Below, one piece after another: positions 59,128 through 64,000 of a stretch of 64,000 bases of DNA. A model generated the notes under the pieces. The model was not told where the DNA came from, made no database searches, and worked only from the letters and a program-made list of their open reading frames with translations. The translations under genes and the position numbers were made by a program. Source of the DNA: Naganishia liquefaciens (Eukaryota > Basidiomycota > Tremellomycetes > Filobasidiales > Filobasidiaceae). The stretch lies in contig BLZA01000032.1 of assembly GCA_013423385.1 (NCBI GenBank), positions 1-64,000 of the forward strand. The letters are read 5' to 3'. Every line of letters begins with the position of its first letter. The first letter of the stretch is position 1.

Positions 59128-62100
59128 TCATCGTCGGCGGACACGCTTCGTGGGCTGAACATTCCCAAAGGAAAGCACACTAGACGCACGCGTCAAGCGA
59201 CGTGGCGAAGCCGCATCGGAAAGAGCGGATCCCTCCGAGGCAACAGGCGACGCCGGGTCGATGGGCTGTTCCCCAGCCGGATCTTGCATTCCTGGCGAGC
59301 CTTGAGTGGGGGCTTGCTCGATGTCGTCCTCCGGCAAAGACTCGATCTCAAATGACGCTTCTGGCGCATGAAGGATGGGCTCCTGCAGCTCTTCCTCTTG
59401 ATCATTCGACGCGTCGTCCTGATCTTCCCGTTCGTCGTCCACCTGATCATCTTCCTGCTGCGCTTGTTCATCACGAGCGGCTTCCTCATCTGCCTCCTCA
59501 TCTGCCTCCTCACCGCCTACAGCCTCATTGTTTGCATCCTGAACGGGGGTAACGACGTCCGGGTTCGCACGGGTCCTTCGCACCGGACGCGGTCGCTCGG
59601 GCGTCTTGGGTGCCACCGCCGGCCTCAGTGCGTCCGGTTCCGCTGCATCGTGATTGGCCCTGTCATGCGCCTGTTGAGCCTTGGAAGCTGCCTTGACGAC
59701 CGAATCGCCCGAGGCGACCGTGACGAGGCGTTTCTCATATGCGGCGATCGCATCAAAGCCTTTAGCTTTTCGCCATTCGATTTCCGTCTGCTCGTGTAAA
59801 AGCTCGGCAAGACGGGTTTTACTGAGCAAAGATTAGCGAGGTAATGAGAGGCAGCTCGCTACGCTTACACTTTGAGCGCATCGCGACCAGTCAAGGCGGG
59901 AACGAGCACTGCTAGGACCTTGAAATACGAAAGACATGCCTGCTCGCGCTTTTTGAGCCGGTCCTTGGTCGTCTTGTCCTTGACGTTCTTTTCCGAACGT
60001 GCGAGCGCGGCGTACTTTTTCAAGCAAAACGCGATTCCGTCTTCATGGAAATCAACTACATTGTCTGCCGCCAATTTACGTTCGATTCGGAAATGCGACT
60101 TGTGGATGAAGAATGCCGGAGTGACAAGCTTGGCGAGACCGAGCGTCGTTGTCGGTTCCGGGTTGCTGTCGGCGTCCAGATGATAGTCGAAAGACTACCG
60201 TAGGCCGAGTCAACACGTGTCACTTTGTTGGCAATCCGACTCACCTCTTCTAATGCCTTTCCAATCACCTTGACTACCGTCTCACCGTCCCCGTTGTAGA
60301 TTCCCTCATCTTGCAAAATCTCGATCACGACCTGAAGACCCGCATCAAACGCCTTGTCAAGCCGCCCATACTCTTTGAGGAGAATGCCGGCATGCAGTGA
60401 CTCCAAAACGCCCGCTCGCATGGCCGAAATGTATGACCATATCAGCGTTTGGAACTCGGCAGTGTAGGCAATCGAGGCGGGTGTGACTACAGGATGTCAG
60501 CTCGGATGGAAAGATGAAAGCCCACACAGCTCACCCTTCTTGGCCCTTTTCGGCTCATTGTCCGAATCTGACAAGACGCTACTAGCATCGGATCCTCGCA
60601 CAGGCGGCTTGTCAATGACATTGTCGCTGTATTTCTCAATTGCAGCTTGAATGGTACCGGCGCATCGGTATTGCAACGCGTCGTCCATGGTCTTGGAAAG
60701 CACGGTCTGGCACGGCGAGATGGAAGTGCCTTCCTTGGCTGCCGCCGGACGGAAAATGACGTAGAATCGCAACAAGTCCGTCACCGCCTGCGACGTCGTT
60801 GTCAGTGGGATGCTCGGGACAGCGGGGAAGCGACATACCTCTCGGCGCACAGCCTCATCGGCATTTGAGTGATTTCCAACAGCATACTCATTCAAAACGC
60901 GCAATGTCTCGTCTCGATGCTTTGTCACCTTGGCAAGTGTGGCTTCATTGTCGACGTCTTCTTGCGTGATCTTTACGGCCGTCCAGGAAAGGTACCACAC
61001 CAGAATCTTCATGGCATGCTCCACAAGCTGTGCAGGGTGAGCATTGGTCGTTGATTAGGTCCACTACGCACCTTGACTTCCTCCTTGTATCCCAAGTTGC
61101 CTCGATCCGCAATCGCCAACATGATCGACCACAATCCGGCCCCCGCCTCATCATCATCAAAGATATCCCGAATATCCATCTGCGGAAAGAGCATCCGAAG
61201 CCTGAATGCCGCCGACTCGATATTATGCAGCTGCTCCTCTTCGAGCGAGCTAGAGCCGACATCGACGTCGCCAATGCTTTCCTGCAGGTTTGAAACAAGG
61301 CCGTCCTTGAGCTCTTGGAGTTTGGCGTCGTTGACGGTTTTGAGGTCGGCTGTGGCGATGAGCGAGCGTAAAAGCTGGAGCAAACGCTGGAGAACGAGAT
61401 GATCCGTGTGGCGAAGGTACTGTCGGATGAGGTCGCCCCACAGTCGTTCATACGACTGTTGAAAAGTCAGCATCGACCGGTATCTCGGGCACCCGCGCGC
61501 GCGACTCACATCGGTTGCACGCATCTCGGCGTAGATTGGCAAGTGCATGAGACCGGCGAGCTCGAGGACGTTAGAGACTCTGACGGGATCGGCCTGGTGC
61601 TTGGAGATGAGTTTGGGGACGGTATCAATCAGTTTGCGCGTCAGCTTGACTTGTTCCGTTTCCGTATCGTCGTCTTCCTTCTGCCGAGGGGGAATCAGCA
61701 CCTGTTTTGCCCGAGGTAGTCCAAGAACGTACCCTCTTGTGCTTGTCGGCATCCACGAGCTTGCGTCCTCCGGAAACAAGCATCTTTAGCAAGAACGTCT
61801 GCTCATCATCGGTGAGCGCCCAAGGGCGTTCCTCCTTTTCGAGCACCGACTGATCCGCCGCCAGGAACGCGAGCAACGCTTCGGCATCCTGTACGAGCGA
61901 CATTTCGGTCCAGAGCGCATCGATGGCGATGCTCGCGTGGGTTTCCATGGAGAACGCCTGACCAGAGACAGACGACAGGACTTGGCGCGCGCGTTCCGTC
62001 TGTGATTCCGTCGTTGAATCGTCCATGTCGGTCGGATCGTTTTGCAGGCTCGCGGAAAGCTGGTTGCTGAGCTGAATGAGCAACGACGCGAGACACTTCC

Positions 62101-64000
62101 ATCCGATCCTCAGGGCGCGCTCTTCATCCTCGGCGCCGTCGTCCTTGCCCTTGTTCTTGACGGGCTCCGACTCGTCTTTGCTCTTCATTTCCTCGCACTG
62201 CTCTTCCCACATGCTCTTGATCAACCCGGCAACCGCCTTGCGGATCCTAGGTTCCTTGTCAAACACGAGACACGCAATATGATACCGCTGCTCCTCCTCT
62301 TCATCCTGCAGCACTCCGGCGGCATCGAGCTGACACAGGACACGGATGGCCTGGATCCGGATCCGAATGTCAATGTCGCGGATGGCCATGTCGATAATCC
62401 GGGGCAGGGCACGAGAGGTAAAAGTCGTCATTGAAGTGATGCGCGTGTCGGGTCCATAGAGCGGAACGAGGGCTTTGATGGCCTCGAGGCGGACGTGGCC
62501 GTCCTGCGAGCGGGAAGCCCATGTCAGCGCGCGCCATGCGTCGCGTTCACCCGATCCACACTCACCAAATCCGTCAACCCGGAATCCATATACTGCAAGT
62601 GTTCCGTATTCACGTACTTTTCCGGATAGTGCTTCATCCAGAGGCCCATCTCGCGGAGACAGTCGGCCCTAATCAAGGGATCTCGATCTCGATACCGATG
62701 CACAAAGAACCTGTCGCACGCGGCGGGGGCTGTCAGCCACATCCCGTCCATCGCACCCTCATCCCCCCCCCCTCCCCCCTCCCACAAACGGGGCGACACT
62801 CACGCCAACACGATATCCCGCAAATACTCGCCCACGACGTCCTTTTTCCCGGCCAAATCCCGAATACTCGCCTCGAAATTCCTGACGACGACTTTATCCT
62901 TGCTCCGCTTCCTGGCCTCTGCATCCCGTTTGCGCATCGCCTCGGCCACCTGATGTGCCCGCGCCTGGGCCTCGATACACAGCGCTTCACCCAAGGTGAG
63001 CGCCATCAGCGTCGCCGTATGCCGGATCGCGCGATGGGGCGACGTGGACATGGGCGTGAGCCATTTCAAGAGGAGCGTGATCAAGGGTGTCGTCGGGCCG
63101 GATTTGGGCGGCGGGGAGGAGACGGTGGTGTAGAGGACGGGACTGCGTGCGAGGTGGGTGACGAGGGATTTGATCATGGTGTCGAGCGATTTGCGGAATG
63201 GTTTGTAGAGCTTTGTGCGTGAGAGGAGTGGGTAGATGGGTGTCTGGGGGGTAAGGGGGGGGGGGGGGGGGGGGGGAGGCGGGTAAACGCGAGTCGGAAA
63301 CATGTGAGAGGAGAAACTCGCCTCGCCGGTTTGAAGCATCTCTTCGTGAATGTCGTCCATCATTCCATCCGGCCTATCCAGATCGACGGCCTCGTCCATA
63401 TCAATCTCACATCCGACGCCACAGCACTGCTCTGCGTCAGCGCGTCGTTTGTTTCGGTGGGAGAGGGGGGGACATACCCTGAAGAGAAACACGACGAGCT
63501 CTTGTACGTGAATCTTTTCGTCCTCTCCGCGCGAGGAGAGGTAGTCGGCGACCCAGTCCTCGACAAACTGTTCGAGGGCGAGATCCGGCTGCACGAGGGC
63601 GTCTGGCGGGAGGATCAGCGAGCGGGCCCACCACGGGGGCGCGGGGATACGTACTAAAGAGCCCATTATCGTCCTTGACGATGCTCTGGCCCGTCGTATC
63701 GGCTTGCGTGGCCTTGGTGGCGGCTGGCTTTGCACGAGCGGTGGCGGCGACGGTCGCCTTTGGCTTTGCTTGTCGTCCGCCTGCGCCGCGTTGGGTCGCC
63801 GTCGCGCTCGCCGTCTTTCGCTTCTTGGGCGGTGGATTCGCGTCTTGATCGCTGTCGTCGTCGTCGTCCTCCTCCTCCTCCTCCTCGTCCTCCTCATCCT
63901 CCTCCTCATCCCCCTCCTCCCTCACCGCCTTGCCCCCCTTGCCCGCCGTATCCATCATGAAATTTTCCGGCGCCCTCCGCTTCCTGCTGCTCCTGCGCGC
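59128..64000 (-). CDS. SCC3: Cohesin subunit Scc3/STAG (5' end beyond window)
   Basis: A HEAT-repeat subunit of cohesin that binds Scc1 and DNA during sister-chromatid cohesion. At the right edge the frame is still open upstream of the ATG at 63958 (reading SSRKRRAPENF), so the true start lies outside. An acidic run of Glu/Asp (63,830-63,930) and KKRKT precede the STAG region: DLALEQFVEDWVADYL, IHVQELVVFLFR, YPLLSRTKLYKPFRKSLDTM. HEAT-like helices follow (RDRDPLIRADCLREMGLWMK; HVRLEAIKALVPLYG-like reading; IRDIDIRIRIQAIRVLCQLD; DKEPRIRKAVAGLIKSMWEE). The tail is acidic and ends NVQPTKRVRRR, a possible nuclear signal. There are about ten exons with short introns; one intron has a homopolymer as its pyrimidine tract. 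Confidence 0.9.
63255..63276. repeat. 22-G homopolymer in an SCC3 intron
   Basis: An uninterrupted run of 22 G on the plus strand, hence 22 C in the SCC3 transcript. It lies just before the acceptor (TTACCCCCCAG, then ACACCC) of the intron between GEASF and TPIYPLLS, so it acts as the polypyrimidine tract. Its exact length in an assembly is unreliable. Confidence 0.9.

Overview
The window is nuclear DNA from a fungus, almost certainly a basidiomycete and most likely a tremellomycete (Cryptococcus relatives). The pointers are short introns (about 45-70 nt) in nearly every gene, GTRNGT donors with CTNAC/TTAAC-like branch sites, TTAGGGG telomere repeats, and the gene families present. The species cannot be named from this. 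Base 1 is a chromosome end: the C-rich telomere strand reads inward, and about 300 bp later a multi-exon gene of unknown function begins on the minus strand.

Left part (0-20 kb): the telomeric gene, the splicing factor PRP17/CDC40 with a 1.07-kb intron filled by a minisatellite, a large low-complexity protein, a FET3-type membrane ferroxidase with two exact iron-GATA sites upstream, the ER lipid-homeostasis gene ARV1, and ribosomal protein S30, whose last intron carries a convincing C/D box snoRNA.

Middle (20-40 kb): a Kre9/Knh1-like GPI protein, an unrecognised gene whose 3' end does not resolve to one reading frame, then a probable catabolic cluster (Dal5-type permease diverging from two tandem M20 amidohydrolases). 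These are followed by an orphan ORF, ribosomal protein L34, and a glutamine-synthetase-family gene split by a 1.44-kb intron that also holds a tandem repeat.

Right part (40-64 kb): a secreted DUF1996 protein with eleven WSC modules, a coiled-coil protein, an orphan gene, ERG27 (sterol 3-ketoreductase), a putative regulator with two zinc clusters, and the cohesin subunit SCC3/STAG, which runs off the right edge.

Most genes are unrelated housekeeping genes. The only functional grouping I see is the permease with the two amidohydrolases. No transposon, viral remnant, rRNA, tRNA or CRISPR array was recognised. Unusual structure sits mainly in introns: two repeat-filled giant introns sharing the motif CTCGCT(T/C)CGCTCG, an intronic snoRNA, a 22-G homopolymer, and at least three frame-forced introns that end in AAAG instead of YAG. 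Exon structures were derived by eye from frame and splice signals and are models, not transcripts.
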